This document shows positions 8,235-18,011 of a stretch of DNA of 52,787 nucleotides, piece after piece. The number at the start of each line of letters is the position of its first letter. Positions within the stretch are counted from its first letter, which is position 1. The notes under the pieces were generated by a model that saw only the letters and a list, made by a program, of their open reading frames with translations, was not told where the DNA came from and searched no databases. Both the position numbers and the translations under genes were made by a program. The stretch comes from Mariprofundus micogutta (GTDB lineage Bacteria; Pseudomonadota; Zetaproteobacteria; Mariprofundales; Mariprofundaceae), in the NCBI RefSeq assembly GCF_001895085.1, contig NZ_BDFD01000018.1, positions 1 to 52,787 of the forward strand, read 5' to 3'.

Positions 8235-10847
8235 TCAGCAGAGGCTTTTACTGACGATCTCATGCACATCACCAGACAGCCCTTCGCTACCGGCTATACG
8301 TTGCAGCTCGGCACGCATTAAGGCACTGCGTCTGGACTCAATACGCTTCCAGTTCATAAGGCTGCGCACAATACGCGAAGCAATCTGAGGATTAAGCCGG
8401 TCCAGCTCCAACACCTGATCAGCAATAAATCGATAACCGCTGCCATCCTCAGCATGGAAAATTACAGGATTTCGCATAGCCAGGGTGCCGATCACCGAAC
8501 GCACCTTATTCGGGTTATGCAGATCAAATTTCTCATGCTGCATGAGCAATCGCACAGCATCCAGCGTACCGGTAAGCGTTGATGCAGCCTGAACTGCAAA
8601 CCACTTATCCATCACATTGGCATCATGTTCAAACTGCTGTTCAAAGGCCTGTATTGCTTTTTCGCGTTGCTCACAATCGCAATCTGCCAGCAGAGCCAGT
8701 GCGGCATACTGATCGGTCATATTATTTGCTGTATGAAACTGGCCGGAAGCCATAGCTATTGCCTTGTCGTTCTTGAGAGCCACCAGATAAGCAAGGCATA
8801 CATTTTTCAGCTTGCGCTTCTGCATGGCCTCATCATTCAACCCCTCTGCCTGCGACAGGTCTCTGTAACAACTTTCAAGCTGCTCAGATAAAGATGATGC
8901 AATAAAACAACGTAGTTGTTCACGCGCTGCATGAATACGTCCGGGATCAGCAGGCAGGCTGACTTCAGCAATATCCGCCTCCGATGGCAACATCAATGCC
9001 TCCGCCTTCAGGGCTGCATCAAGTCCATCATCAGCCAGCAGCTGCCCGAAGGCCGTGGCGACTGAGCCATCAGGTTCTTTCCCATCAAGCAAAGCAAGCA
9101 GCGTCTGCATAGCCAACCTTTGTGCCGCAGCCCAGCGATTGAATGCATCGCTGTCATGAGACATCAGGAACGCATCATCTTCAACTGTATAAGGATAATC
9201 GAGCTCTACCGGAGCCGAAAACCCTCTCAACAGTGACGGCATCGGTTTCTCAGCTACACCCACGAAGATAAATGACTCCTCCCTCTCCCTGAGCAGCAAG
9301 GTTCGACTACCAATTTGTGCAACATTCTCACCCAGCAACTGTAATGGCTGCTCTGAGCCATCAGGCAGTAGCAGGCCCATCTCAACTGGAATCAGGAAGG
9401 GTTGTTTCTCTGAAGCTTCCGGTGTTGCCGGACAGGATTGTGTGAAGTGCAAGGTGCAGAACTGCCTGTCCGCATCATAATCCATAGACACAGTCAGCTT
9501 CGGTGTACCAGCCTGATCGTACCAGTTCTGCATCAGGGACAGATCGGTTTCATTGGCATCGGCCATGGCAGCAAGAAAGTCTTCCGTACTCACAGCCTGC
9601 CCGTCAAAACGCTGAAAATAGAGGTCCATGCCACGACGGAATCCATCCACACCGAGCAGACTCTGATACAGGCGCACCACCTCGGCTCCCTTCTCATACA
9701 CAGTCACGGTATAAAAGTTATTGATCTCCATATACGAAGAGGGCCGGATCGGATGCGCCATAGGGCTGGCATCCTCAGCAAACTGATGCGTGCGCAACAG
9801 GCGCACATCCTCAATACGTTTCACAGCCCGCGAATGGTTATCTGCAGTAAACTCCTGATCACGAAATACCGTCAACCCCTCTTTCAGGCTGAGCTGAAAC
9901 CAGTCGCGGCAGGTTACTCTGTTACCAGTCCAGTTGTGAAAATACTCGTGGCCGATCACCGCCTCAATGGCAATGTAATCATCATCGGTTGCCGTTTCAG
10001 GGCTGGCAAAGACCAGACGGGAATTGAAGATGTTCAATCCCTTGTTCTCCATCGCCCCCATATTGAAATCATCTACGGCAACGATCATGAACAGATCAAG
10101 GTCGTACTCCAGACCAAAACGTGCTTCATCCCAGGACATGGCCCGTTTAAGCGAATCCATGGCATGACCGCAATGCTCGATATGATGCGGTTCAGTATAG
10201 ACGCGCAGTCTCACATCACGACCGGAAGCCGTTTGATACGAATCCTCCACACATGCCAGATCACCAGCCACCAGCGCAAACAGGTAACAGGGTTTGGCAA
10301 ACGGATCGGACCATGCCGCCCAGTGTCTGCCGCCCTCCAGTTCACCCGCTGCGACCGGATTACCATTGCAGAGCAATACCGGATTCGTTGTTTTGTCTGC
10401 CTCGATACGCACATCAAAGGTCGCCATGACATCTGGACGATCCTGATAATAGGTAATACGGCGAAAGCCCTGCGCTTCACACTGGGTACAATAATTGCCA
10501 CCGGAGCGATAAAGCCCTTCCAGAGCCGTATTGGCATCCGGATTGCAGTGCGTGATAATCTCAAGCTCAAAGGCATCCGGCAGATCATTCAGACTCAGGC
10601 CCGACGCATGCAGCTGGTATTCACTTTGTTCCAGCAGACGTCCATTCAGGCTGATGCTAATCAGTTCCAGATCATGGCCATTCAGCTCCAGAGCTGCGCC
10701 AGCGGCAGCCACCGGATTGCGCCGGTAGTTCACTTTACTCACCACTTCGGTCGCTGATGGATTCAACCTGAATATCAGTGCCACATGGTCGACAAGAAAT
10801 GCCGGTGGCAGATAATCTTTCAGATATACGGTTTGCGGCTGAGTCAT
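8235..10847 (-). CDS. pepN: Aminopeptidase N (M1 family)
   Basis: An 870-residue zinc metallo-aminopeptidase that removes N-terminal residues from peptides in the cytosol. Seen: the exopeptidase motif GAMEN at about 264-268, and the zinc site HEYFH at about 300-304 with the third ligand Glu about 323 in LKEGLT. The long helical C-terminal part matches bacterial PepN, which is usually close to 870 residues. The start at 10847 (MTQPQ) is preferred because AGGGA lies 8 bases upstream; in-frame starts at 10856 and 10880 would add 3 or 11 residues. It is transcribed divergently from hrpA. Confidence 0.95.
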   Translation of the reverse strand: MTQPQTVYLKDYLPPAFLVDHVALIFRLNPSATEVVSKVNYRRNPVAAAGAALELNGHDLELISISLNGRLLEQSEYQLHASGLSLNDLPDAFELEIITHCNPDANTALEGLYRSGGNYCTQCEAQGFRRITYYQDRPDVMATFDVRIEADKTTNPVLLCNGNPVAAGELEGGRHWAAWSDPFAKPCYLFALVAGDLACVEDSYQTASGRDVRLRVYTEPHHIEHCGHAMDSLKRAMSWDEARFGLEYDLDLFMIVAVDDFNMGAMENKGLNIFNSRLVFASPETATDDDYIAIEAVIGHEYFHNWTGNRVTCRDWFQLSLKEGLTVFRDQEFTADNHSRAVKRIEDVRLLRTHQFAEDASPMAHPIRPSSYMEINNFYTVTVYEKGAEVVRLYQSLLGVDGFRRGMDLYFQRFDGQAVSTEDFLAAMADANETDLSLMQNWYDQAGTPKLTVSMDYDADRQFCTLHFTQSCPATPEASEKQPFLIPVEMGLLLPDGSEQPLQLLGENVAQIGSRTLLLREREESFIFVGVAEKPMPSLLRGFSAPVELDYPYTVEDDAFLMSHDSDAFNRWAAAQRLAMQTLLALLDGKEPDGSVATAFGQLLADDGLDAALKAEALMLPSEADIAEVSLPADPGRIHAAREQLRCFIASSLSEQLESCYRDLSQAEGLNDEAMQKRKLKNVCLAYLVALKNDKAIAMASGQFHTANNMTDQYAALALLADCDCEQREKAIQAFEQQFEHDANVMDKWFAVQAASTLTGTLDAVRLLMQHEKFDLHNPNKVRSVIGTLAMRNPVIFHAEDGSGYRFIADQVLELDRLNPQIASRIVRSLMNWKRIESRRSALMRAELQRIAGSEGLSGDVHEIVSKSLC

Positions 10848-10967
10848 GGATACCATCCCTGCAAAAAAGTATGGCCACACTAGGTAGATGCTGATTTGTT
10901 GTCATCCTGGCAAAAATCAGCAGGGGAGATGCGCTGATGGCGCAATCGGATATACTGCCCCGCTCCT

Positions 10968-13900
10968 ATGGCCAGCGACACGCAAACCATCAATGACCTG
11001 TTTTCCAAGCTTGCTACATGCATGCTTACAGAGCGGCGCGCGCTCTCCAAACGATTGCACGGTTTACGCCACCGGCTGAAACAAGGCAAACCGGTCGACC
11101 GCTCGCTGGCGAAACTGACAGTGGATATTAAAAGCTCAGCGAACACCTTCAACCAACGAAAAAACAGCATCCCTGCCATCACCTTCCCTGAAGAACTACC
11201 GGTATCCGCCAAACGTTCTGAGATCAGCGATGCGATTGCGGCACATCAAGTCGTCATTATTGCCGGTGAAACCGGCTCGGGAAAAACCACCCAGATCCCT
11301 AAAATATGTCTGGAACTGGGGCGCGGCATCGCTGGTCTGATCGGCCATACCCAGCCTCGTCGTATTGCAGCCCGCTCCGTAGCTGGACGTATTGCCCAGG
11401 AACTGAATAGTCCCGTCGGTGAGCATGTCGGTTATAAAGTACGTTTTTCCGACCACACGCGTAAAGACGGATATATCAAACTGATGACCGACGGCATCCT
11501 GCTGGCCGAAATTCAAAATGATCCGCAACTACTGTCCTACGATACAATCATTATTGATGAAGCCCATGAACGCAGTCTGAATATCGATTTCCTGCTCGGG
11601 TATATCAAACAGCTATTACCGAAACGCTCCGACCTGAAAGTGATCATCACTTCGGCCACAATCAATACAGCCCGTTTCTCTACTTTTTTCTCTAATGCTC
11701 CTGTTATAGAAGTCTCCGGACGCAGTTATCCTGTCGAAATCCGCTTTCGCCCGATTTCCGACGATGATGACGATCGCGACCGTGACCTGCCGATGGCCAT
11801 TTGTGATGCTGTGGACGAAGCAGCAGCCAGCGATCCGCTCGGGGATATTCTTGTCTTCCTGCCCGGAGAACGAGAAATACGTGAAGCCACTGATGCGCTG
11901 CACAAGCACAAGATGCTGCACACCGAAGTCATCCCGCTGCTCTCACGTCTGTCGCCCGCCGAGCAGGACAAGGTCTTCCAGAAACATACGGGGCGTCGCA
12001 TCGTGCTGGCTACGAATGTGGCGGAGACCTCGCTGACCGTACCCGGCATCCACTTCGTCATTGATTCGGGACTGGCTCGCATCAGTCGCTATTCCTCCCG
12101 TACCAAAGTGCAACGTCTGCCGATTGAACCGATCTCACAGGCTTCGGCCAACCAGCGCTCAGGGCGTTGCGGCCGCGTGACAGCAGGCATATGCATCCGC
12201 CTCTATTCGGAGGAGAGCTACAACAACCGACCCGGGCAGGCTGATCCTGAAATCCGCCGTACGAATCTTGCCAGTGTCATCCTGCAGATGAGTAATCTGG
12301 GGCTTGGCGAGCTGGGTCAATTCCCGTTCATGGATGCGCCTGAGAAAAAGGCTATCCGCGATGGTTACCTGCTACTCGAAGAGTTACAGGCGGTTGATGC
12401 CAATAAAAAACTCACCCCGATCGGCCGCAAACTGGTGCGTCTGCCGGTAGACCCGCGTATTGGGCGCATGTTGCTGCAGGCCAATAGTGAACACTCACTG
12501 CACGAGGTACTGATTATCGCATCTGCACTCTCAGTACAGGATCCACGTGGAAGGCCGATGGATATGCAGCAACAGGCCGATGAAAAACACCGTACCTTTG
12601 CCGACCCGGACTCTGACTTTCTCAGCTGGCTGAAGCTGTGGAACTGGTATCACGAACAGGCACGCCATCTCTCGCGTACAAAACTGCGTAAGCTCTGCCA
12701 TGATCGTTTTCTCTCCTATATCCGGCTGCGCGAATGGCATGACCTGCATAGCCAGTTACTGAGCATTGTGCGCGAGCTGAAGATGACCCCGAACAGGGAG
12801 GAGGCCAAAAGCGATGCAATCCACCGTGCCCTGCTTGCCGGCCTGATCAGTCATATCGGACTGTATGATAATGAGAAGCGCAACTACCTCGGTGCGCGCG
12901 GACTCAGGTTTTCCATATTTCCCGGCTCTGCCCTGTTCAAGAAACCGCCGAAATGGGTGGTCTGCGGAGAGCTGGTTGAAACCACCCGCCTGTATGGTCG
13001 CATGGCTGCACGCATTGACCCGGCATGGCTGGAGCCATTGGCCCCGCATCTGGTGAAAAAAAGTTACAGCGAACCACACTGGTCTTCCAAACAGATGCAG
13101 GTGGCCGCCTTTGAGAAGGTGAATCTCTACGGTCTGCCCGTGGTCGGTAAACGTCGCATCAATTTCGGAATCATTGATCCTGTCATTTCGCGCCAGCTGT
13201 TCATCCGGCATGCGCTGGTGCAGTTCGAATTCCGCAGCCACGGCAAATTCCTGAACCATAACAGGCAAATGATTGCCGAGCTGGAAAAACTGGAAGCCAA
13301 ATCACGGCGACGTGATCTGATGGCCGAGGAGCAGGCTATTTTCGATTTCTTCGATGCCATAATTCCGGACAGCGTTTTCAGCGGTAAACTCTTCGAGCAG
13401 TGGCGCAAAGGTGCTGAGCAGAAGCAGCCGAAACTGCTCTACCTCGATAAAAAAGAGCTGCTGCACAATGATGCCAGAACAGTCAGTGGTGATGTTTATC
13501 CTGACTATTACCTCGACGGTAAACTGAAACTGAAATACAGCTATCACTTTGATCCGACTCATAAGGCCGATGGCGTGACTCTGGTTGTGCCACTTTCTGT
13601 ACTGGGTCAACTTGATGCGAACCGCTTCGAATGGCTGGTGCCCGGCATGCTGCAGGAAAAATTAATTTTACTGATCAAAAGCCTGCCCAAAACGCTGCGC
13701 CGGAATTTCGTACCTGCACCGGAATTCGCCCGCGCCTGTGCTGAAAGTATGGTATTCGGCAAGGGTGAGCTGATCGATACTTTTTCGCGAGAGCTCGCAC
13801 GTTTAACCGGAGTACAGCCGCATCACAGCGACTGGAAATGCGAACAGTTGCCCGGACACCTGAGCATGAAATACAAACTCATCAATGAACAGGGTAAAAC

Positions 13901-14855
13901 CGTAGCAATCGATAGCAACTTGCGAGCCCTGCAGAATAAATATGCGGAAAGCAGTCGCCAGAGTCTGCAAGCCATGGACGCTGTTCAGAAGCTGGAACGT
14001 AGCGGTATCACCCGCTGGGACTTCGGCGATCTGCCTGAATCTGTAAGCAGCACACAGAAAGGCTTAGAGCTACAGTTTTTTCCGGCCCTGCACGATGATG
14101 GACAAAGTGTTTCGATCCGGATCTTTGAAAGCCGCCATGAAGCGGCACAGGCTATGTTTAAAGGCCTGCGCAGACTGTTTATGTTACACCTGCATCAGCA
14201 AGTGCAGTTGTTAAAGAAAACAACACCGCAGCTCCAAAAGATGGCCCTTAACTATGCCCTGATCGGTAATCCGGTCACTCTCAAGGATGAACTGATCGCA
14301 GCGTCTTTTGATGAACTGTTTCTGAATGGACCGCTAACCTACTCTGAGACTGAATTCACCGCTCGCCTTGATGCAGGCCGGGCCCGGATCGTGAATCAGG
14401 CAAGCGGACTGGCCGACCAGGTCAGTGTTACCCTGACCGCTCACGCCGAACTACTCACCGCGCTTGGCAATGTTCGCTCCCCACTGCTTAAGCCTGTGGT
14501 GGATGATATAGGCCGCCAGATTGGCCACCTTGTTTACCCCGGCTTTGTCGGTAAGACACCCGCCACATGGCTGGTGCACTTGCCCCGCTTTATCGAGGCG
14601 GCAAAAATACGCCTGACAAAAGCCGGTCGTAACCTCAAACAGGATAGCCAACACAGGCAGGCCATTGAGCAACTCTGGAGTGATTATAGCAACCGCCTTG
14701 AGACCTTACAGAAATCACAGACAGACACTGCCGCACTGGAAGAGTTCCGCTGGCTGATTGAGGAGTTACGCGTTTCACTCTTCGCACAGGAGTTGAAAAC
14801 CAGCGTTTCAGTCTCACTCAAAAAACTGCACGCACTCTGGCAATCATTACGATAA
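10968..14855 (+). CDS. hrpA: ATP-dependent RNA helicase HrpA
   Basis: A 1295-residue DEAH-box helicase of the HrpA type. Visible are the Walker A motif GETGSGKTT (about 100-108), the DEAH box in IIIDEAHERS (about 194-203), the SATI motif, and the QRSGRCGRV arginine-finger region. The helicase-associated domain and a long C-terminal extension (DUF3418) typical of HrpA follow. The protein acts on RNA, and in E. coli HrpA helps resolve stalled ribosomes. The length agrees with the family (about 1300). The ATG lacks a clear Shine-Dalgarno, and a downstream ATG at about residue 19 is possible. It precedes the hox genes by 110 bases but is probably a separate unit. Confidence 0.93.
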   Translation: MASDTQTINDLFSKLATCMLTERRALSKRLHGLRHRLKQGKPVDRSLAKLTVDIKSSANTFNQRKNSIPAITFPEELPVSAKRSEISDAIAAHQVVIIAGETGSGKTTQIPKICLELGRGIAGLIGHTQPRRIAARSVAGRIAQELNSPVGEHVGYKVRFSDHTRKDGYIKLMTDGILLAEIQNDPQLLSYDTIIIDEAHERSLNIDFLLGYIKQLLPKRSDLKVIITSATINTARFSTFFSNAPVIEVSGRSYPVEIRFRPISDDDDDRDRDLPMAICDAVDEAAASDPLGDILVFLPGEREIREATDALHKHKMLHTEVIPLLSRLSPAEQDKVFQKHTGRRIVLATNVAETSLTVPGIHFVIDSGLARISRYSSRTKVQRLPIEPISQASANQRSGRCGRVTAGICIRLYSEESYNNRPGQADPEIRRTNLASVILQMSNLGLGELGQFPFMDAPEKKAIRDGYLLLEELQAVDANKKLTPIGRKLVRLPVDPRIGRMLLQANSEHSLHEVLIIASALSVQDPRGRPMDMQQQADEKHRTFADPDSDFLSWLKLWNWYHEQARHLSRTKLRKLCHDRFLSYIRLREWHDLHSQLLSIVRELKMTPNREEAKSDAIHRALLAGLISHIGLYDNEKRNYLGARGLRFSIFPGSALFKKPPKWVVCGELVETTRLYGRMAARIDPAWLEPLAPHLVKKSYSEPHWSSKQMQVAAFEKVNLYGLPVVGKRRINFGIIDPVISRQLFIRHALVQFEFRSHGKFLNHNRQMIAELEKLEAKSRRRDLMAEEQAIFDFFDAIIPDSVFSGKLFEQWRKGAEQKQPKLLYLDKKELLHNDARTVSGDVYPDYYLDGKLKLKYSYHFDPTHKADGVTLVVPLSVLGQLDANRFEWLVPGMLQEKLILLIKSLPKTLRRNFVPAPEFARACAESMVFGKGELIDTFSRELARLTGVQPHHSDWKCEQLPGHLSMKYKLINEQGKTVAIDSNLRALQNKYAESSRQSLQAMDAVQKLERSGITRWDFGDLPESVSSTQKGLELQFFPALHDDGQSVSIRIFESRHEAAQAMFKGLRRLFMLHLHQQVQLLKKTTPQLQKMALNYALIGNPVTLKDELIAASFDELFLNGPLTYSETEFTARLDAGRARIVNQASGLADQVSVTLTAHAELLTALGNVRSPLLKPVVDDIGRQIGHLVYPGFVGKTPATWLVHLPRFIEAAKIRLTKAGRNLKQDSQHRQAIEQLWSDYSNRLETLQKSQTDTAALEEFRWLIEELRVSLFAQELKTSVSVSLKKLHALWQSLR

Positions 14856-14965
14856 TTCTGACGTCATACATGCAGACTGATAAACCGCAACTATCTGCTG
14901 AAACTGACTTCACATCAGCTCAAAATCGCAGTAACATGTAGCAACAAACTTTTACCGGACCGTAT

Positions 14966-16702
14966 ATGCCATCTTTATATCAGCACAATCATTCAGAGCA
15001 TCTGCTGCATGTATTATTCGAAGAGCAACAGAAGTCTCTGCATATTTCCGAAACCGCGATAAGCAGCATTGCCAACAGCTTGAATTTGCCCAGATCACAG
15101 GTGGAAAGCGTGGTTGAATTCTACAGTTTTTTTCATCGGCAGCCGCGTGGACGCTTTGATATACTGTTCAGCAACTGCACCTGCTGTGGTGACCTGTCAT
15201 TAATGAAGCGCTTGTGTGATAGATTAAACGTCGAAGCTGATAAAACTCGTGCGGACGGGCTGGTTTCCATAGGTCAGACCTCCTGCATCGGCATGTGTGA
15301 TCATGACGCCTCCATGCTGATCAACGGTGTCACCATCACCTCACTCTCTACTAAGATCATCGACCGTATGGCTGAATTGATTGAATCAGAAACATCTTTA
15401 TCGCTTTGGCCGGGCAGCTGGTTCCAGGTTGGCAACAACATCCGCAAGGAAGGCCTGCTACTCTCCGAGTTCTTTGAACCGGGCTCGGCTCTGAAGGCCA
15501 TGGCAGAACGCAGCCATGATGACATTATCGAAGAGATCACGGCTTCAGGTCTGAAAGGCCGCGGTGGTGCCGGTTTTGCCACGGGTATGAAATGGCGCTT
15601 CTGCCGTGATGCCGCAGCTGACACACGCTATGTGATCTGCAATGCCGATGAGGGTGAACCCGGCACGTTCAAGGATCGTATCCTGCTCAATAGTCATGCC
15701 GACACACTGTTTGAAGGCATGACCATCTGTGCACGCAGCATCGGCGCCACACGTGGTTATCTCTACCTGCGCGGTGAATACCGCTACATGCTGGAAAACC
15801 TTGAATCCACACTGCAACAGAGGCGTGAATCAGGGCTACTGGGTAACAATATCCTCGATCAAGGCTTTGATTTCGACATCGCCATTGTCGTCGGCGCAGG
15901 TGCCTACATCTGCGGTGAAGAGTCAGCCCTGATTGAATCGATAGAAGAGAAAGCGGGCATTCCACGTATTCGCCCCCCCTTCCCGGTCACACAGGGCCTC
16001 TGGGGACAACCGACAGTAGTGAACAATGTTGAAACGCTGGTAGCTGCGGCAGGGATTGTGCTGCATGGGCATCACTGGTTTGAAACCGCAGGCACCTGGC
16101 AGTCCAAAGGCAGCAAACTGATTTCTGTATCCGGCGACTGTGGCCGACCCGGCATCTACGAATATGTGTTCGGTATTACCGTGCAGGAGATTCTGGATGA
16201 TGCCGGAGCTGAAAATGTGCAGGCCGTACAGATTGGCGGACCGGCCGGCCGCCTTATTGCAGCTGATCATTTCAGTCATCGAATCGCTTTTGAAGACCTT
16301 GCCACCGGTGGTTCGTTTATGATCTTCGACGAATCACGTGACCTGCTGGAGATCATCCACAACTTTTCCAGCTTCTTTGCTCATGAAAGCTGCGGCTTCT
16401 GCACCCCTTGCAGGGTCGGCACAACATTGCTTAAAAACGGCATGGACAAAGTCTGCAGCGGTCACGCAACTGCCCACGATCTGGACGAACTTTCTCGCAC
16501 CGCGGCCCTGGTATCGCGCCGCTCGCATTGCGGACTGGGTATGACTGCCCCCAATGCCATCCGCGATGGCCTGAAATATTTCCCTGACTGCTTTGAGAAA
16601 CGACTACTGCACAAGGAGATGGAGCCGGAATTCAACCTGGACGCCTCACTGGAAGAGGCACGCCAATTGACCCGTCGTGATGACGCCGAGGCACACCTAT
16701 GA
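14966..16702 (+). CDS. hoxF: NAD-reducing hydrogenase diaphorase subunit HoxF
   Basis: A 578-residue FMN- and NAD-binding subunit of the soluble group 3d [NiFe]-hydrogenase. The N-terminal ~150 residues form a NuoE/HoxE-like domain with the cysteine clusters NCTCCGD and TSCIGMC, as in the fused HoxF of Cupriavidus; no separate hoxE is present. The C-terminal part is NuoF-like: the nucleotide/FMN motif GLKGRGGAGFATG, CNADEGEPGTFKDR, GAGAYICGEESALI and a [4Fe-4S] motif ESCGFCTPCRVG with a later HCGLG. It passes electrons from the hydrogenase module to NAD+. It overlaps hoxU by 4 bases (ATGA). No recognisable sigma54 promoter is seen in the 110 bases upstream. Confidence 0.93.
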   Translation: MPSLYQHNHSEHLLHVLFEEQQKSLHISETAISSIANSLNLPRSQVESVVEFYSFFHRQPRGRFDILFSNCTCCGDLSLMKRLCDRLNVEADKTRADGLVSIGQTSCIGMCDHDASMLINGVTITSLSTKIIDRMAELIESETSLSLWPGSWFQVGNNIRKEGLLLSEFFEPGSALKAMAERSHDDIIEEITASGLKGRGGAGFATGMKWRFCRDAAADTRYVICNADEGEPGTFKDRILLNSHADTLFEGMTICARSIGATRGYLYLRGEYRYMLENLESTLQQRRESGLLGNNILDQGFDFDIAIVVGAGAYICGEESALIESIEEKAGIPRIRPPFPVTQGLWGQPTVVNNVETLVAAAGIVLHGHHWFETAGTWQSKGSKLISVSGDCGRPGIYEYVFGITVQEILDDAGAENVQAVQIGGPAGRLIAADHFSHRIAFEDLATGGSFMIFDESRDLLEIIHNFSSFFAHESCGFCTPCRVGTTLLKNGMDKVCSGHATAHDLDELSRTAALVSRRSHCGLGMTAPNAIRDGLKYFPDCFEKRLLHKEMEPEFNLDASLEEARQLTRRDDAEAHL

Positions 16703-17472
16703 GCAAAACAATAAAAATAGATGGCATTGAAGTGCCATTCGAAACAGGACAAACCATCATGGATGCAGCACTTGCTGCCGACATCTATATCCCTCATCTC
16801 TGCCACAAACCCGGTTTGAGCCCGCATGGCAGCTGCAAACTCTGCACTGTGGATGTAAATGGTCGTGCAGTCTCCGCCTGCACCATGCCTGCCGAAGCAG
16901 GACAGGAGATAGATAATAATACGCCAGAACTGAATGAAGTACGGAAATCCATCACACAGATGCTGTTCGTTGAAGGCAATCATCTCTGCCCATCATGCGA
17001 AAAGAGCGGCGACTGCACATTACAGGCCGTCGCTTATCATCTGGGCATGCTTGATGGCCACTATCCGCAATTCTATCCGCGCCGTGAGGTGGATGCTTCA
17101 CATCCCACACTCGTACTTGATCGTGATCGCTGCATCATGTGCGAGCTGTGCGTGCGTGCCAGTCGTGAGTGTGACGGCAAGGATGTGTTTGCCATCTCAG
17201 GACGCGGCACAAGCCGCCAGCTGATTGTTAACTCTGAAACCGGAAAACTGGCTGACTCAGACATAGAACCGGATGACATGGCCGCCCATATCTGCCCTGT
17301 TGGAGCGATCCTGATCAAGGATCACGGTTATGAAGTGCCGATCGGTCGGCGCACATTCGATCTGCACTCTGTTGCTGAAACTGATCTTGAAGAGGTCATT
17401 CTAAAAAAGACGGTACACCATGATCAGGATGATGAGTCCGTCGAAAAAGAGGGAGGCGTATACGGTGTCTAA
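16699..17472 (+). CDS. hoxU: NAD-reducing hydrogenase electron-transfer subunit HoxU
   Basis: A 257-residue iron-sulphur protein like the N-terminal part of NuoG. The order is a plant-type [2Fe-2S] domain (HLC, then GSCKLCTVD, then SACTMP), a His/Cys [4Fe-4S] motif (GNHLCPSCEKSGDC) and a ferredoxin-type [4Fe-4S] motif (RCIMCELCVRASREC with a later HICPVG). It bridges the hydrogenase dimer HoxYH and the diaphorase HoxF. It overlaps hoxF by 4 bases and the hoxY start by 8 bases, as expected for coupled translation. An end of about 50 residues after the last cluster is Asp/Glu-rich. Confidence 0.93.
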   Translation: MSKTIKIDGIEVPFETGQTIMDAALAADIYIPHLCHKPGLSPHGSCKLCTVDVNGRAVSACTMPAEAGQEIDNNTPELNEVRKSITQMLFVEGNHLCPSCEKSGDCTLQAVAYHLGMLDGHYPQFYPRREVDASHPTLVLDRDRCIMCELCVRASRECDGKDVFAISGRGTSRQLIVNSETGKLADSDIEPDDMAAHICPVGAILIKDHGYEVPIGRRTFDLHSVAETDLEEVILKKTVHHDQDDESVEKEGGVYGV

Positions 17473-18001
17473 AGTTCGCGTTGCTACTACCTCACTGGCC
17501 GGTTGCTTTGGCTGTCACATGTCATTTCTCGATATGGACGAACGCATTGTCGGCCTGCTTGAACATGTCGAGTTCAGCCGTTCACCGATCAACGATATCA
17601 AACACTGCGAGCCCTGCGATATCGGCCTTGTCGAAGGTGCACTGTGCAATGCCGATAATGTACATGTGCTCAAAGAGTTTCGTGAAAACTGTAAAATACT
17701 GATTGCCGTTGGTGCATGTGCAATCAATGGCGGCGTGCCTGCCATGCGTAACCACTTCAGTCTGCAGGAATGTCTTGAAGAAGCCTTTCTCGATGAAATC
17801 GGTGTGGACAATCCACATATTCCCGATGACGTTGAAATTCCGCTGCTGCTTGCCAAAGTGCACCCGCTGCATGAAGTGGTAAAGGTGGATTATTATCTGC
17901 CCGGCTGTCCACCGCCGGCTGACGCATTTGTGAAAATTTTAACCGATCTGCTGGAAGGCAAGGAACCCAGCCTGCCGAAAGAGATGCTGCATTATGACTG
18001 A
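17465..18001 (+). CDS. hoxY: NAD-reducing hydrogenase small subunit HoxY
   Basis: The small subunit of the [NiFe]-hydrogenase, holding the proximal [4Fe-4S] cluster: LAGCFGCHMSF near the start, then VGACAINGG and YLPGCPP. The start is taken as the GTG at 17465 because GGGAGG lies 8 bases upstream and the product then begins SKVRVATTSLAGC, the usual HoxY start. An ATG at 17420 would add 15 residues inside hoxU. The product is about 178 residues, a normal length for the short HoxY type, which lacks a Tat signal and is cytoplasmic. It overlaps hoxU, and its last codons overlap an upstream ATG of hoxH. Confidence 0.92.
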   Translation: MSKVRVATTSLAGCFGCHMSFLDMDERIVGLLEHVEFSRSPINDIKHCEPCDIGLVEGALCNADNVHVLKEFRENCKILIAVGACAINGGVPAMRNHFSLQECLEEAFLDEIGVDNPHIPDDVEIPLLLAKVHPLHEVVKVDYYLPGCPPPADAFVKILTDLLEGKEPSLPKEMLHYD

Positions 18002-18011
18002 AGGAGTCGGA

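Noticed and set aside
8221-8260. A terminator between the short flhB-like gene and pepN
   Set aside because: AGCTCTG and CAGAGGCT pair only with a bulge and the T-run is short, so the signal is too weak to call.
9438-10757. A 439-codon open frame on the strand opposite pepN
   Set aside because: It lies wholly inside the well-supported pepN gene, has no recognisable domain and its Ile/His/Arg-rich composition is that of an antisense shadow.
14856-14965. A sigma54 promoter for the hox genes
   Set aside because: No GG-N10-GC pattern of the TGGCAC/TTGC type was seen in the 110 bases before hoxF.
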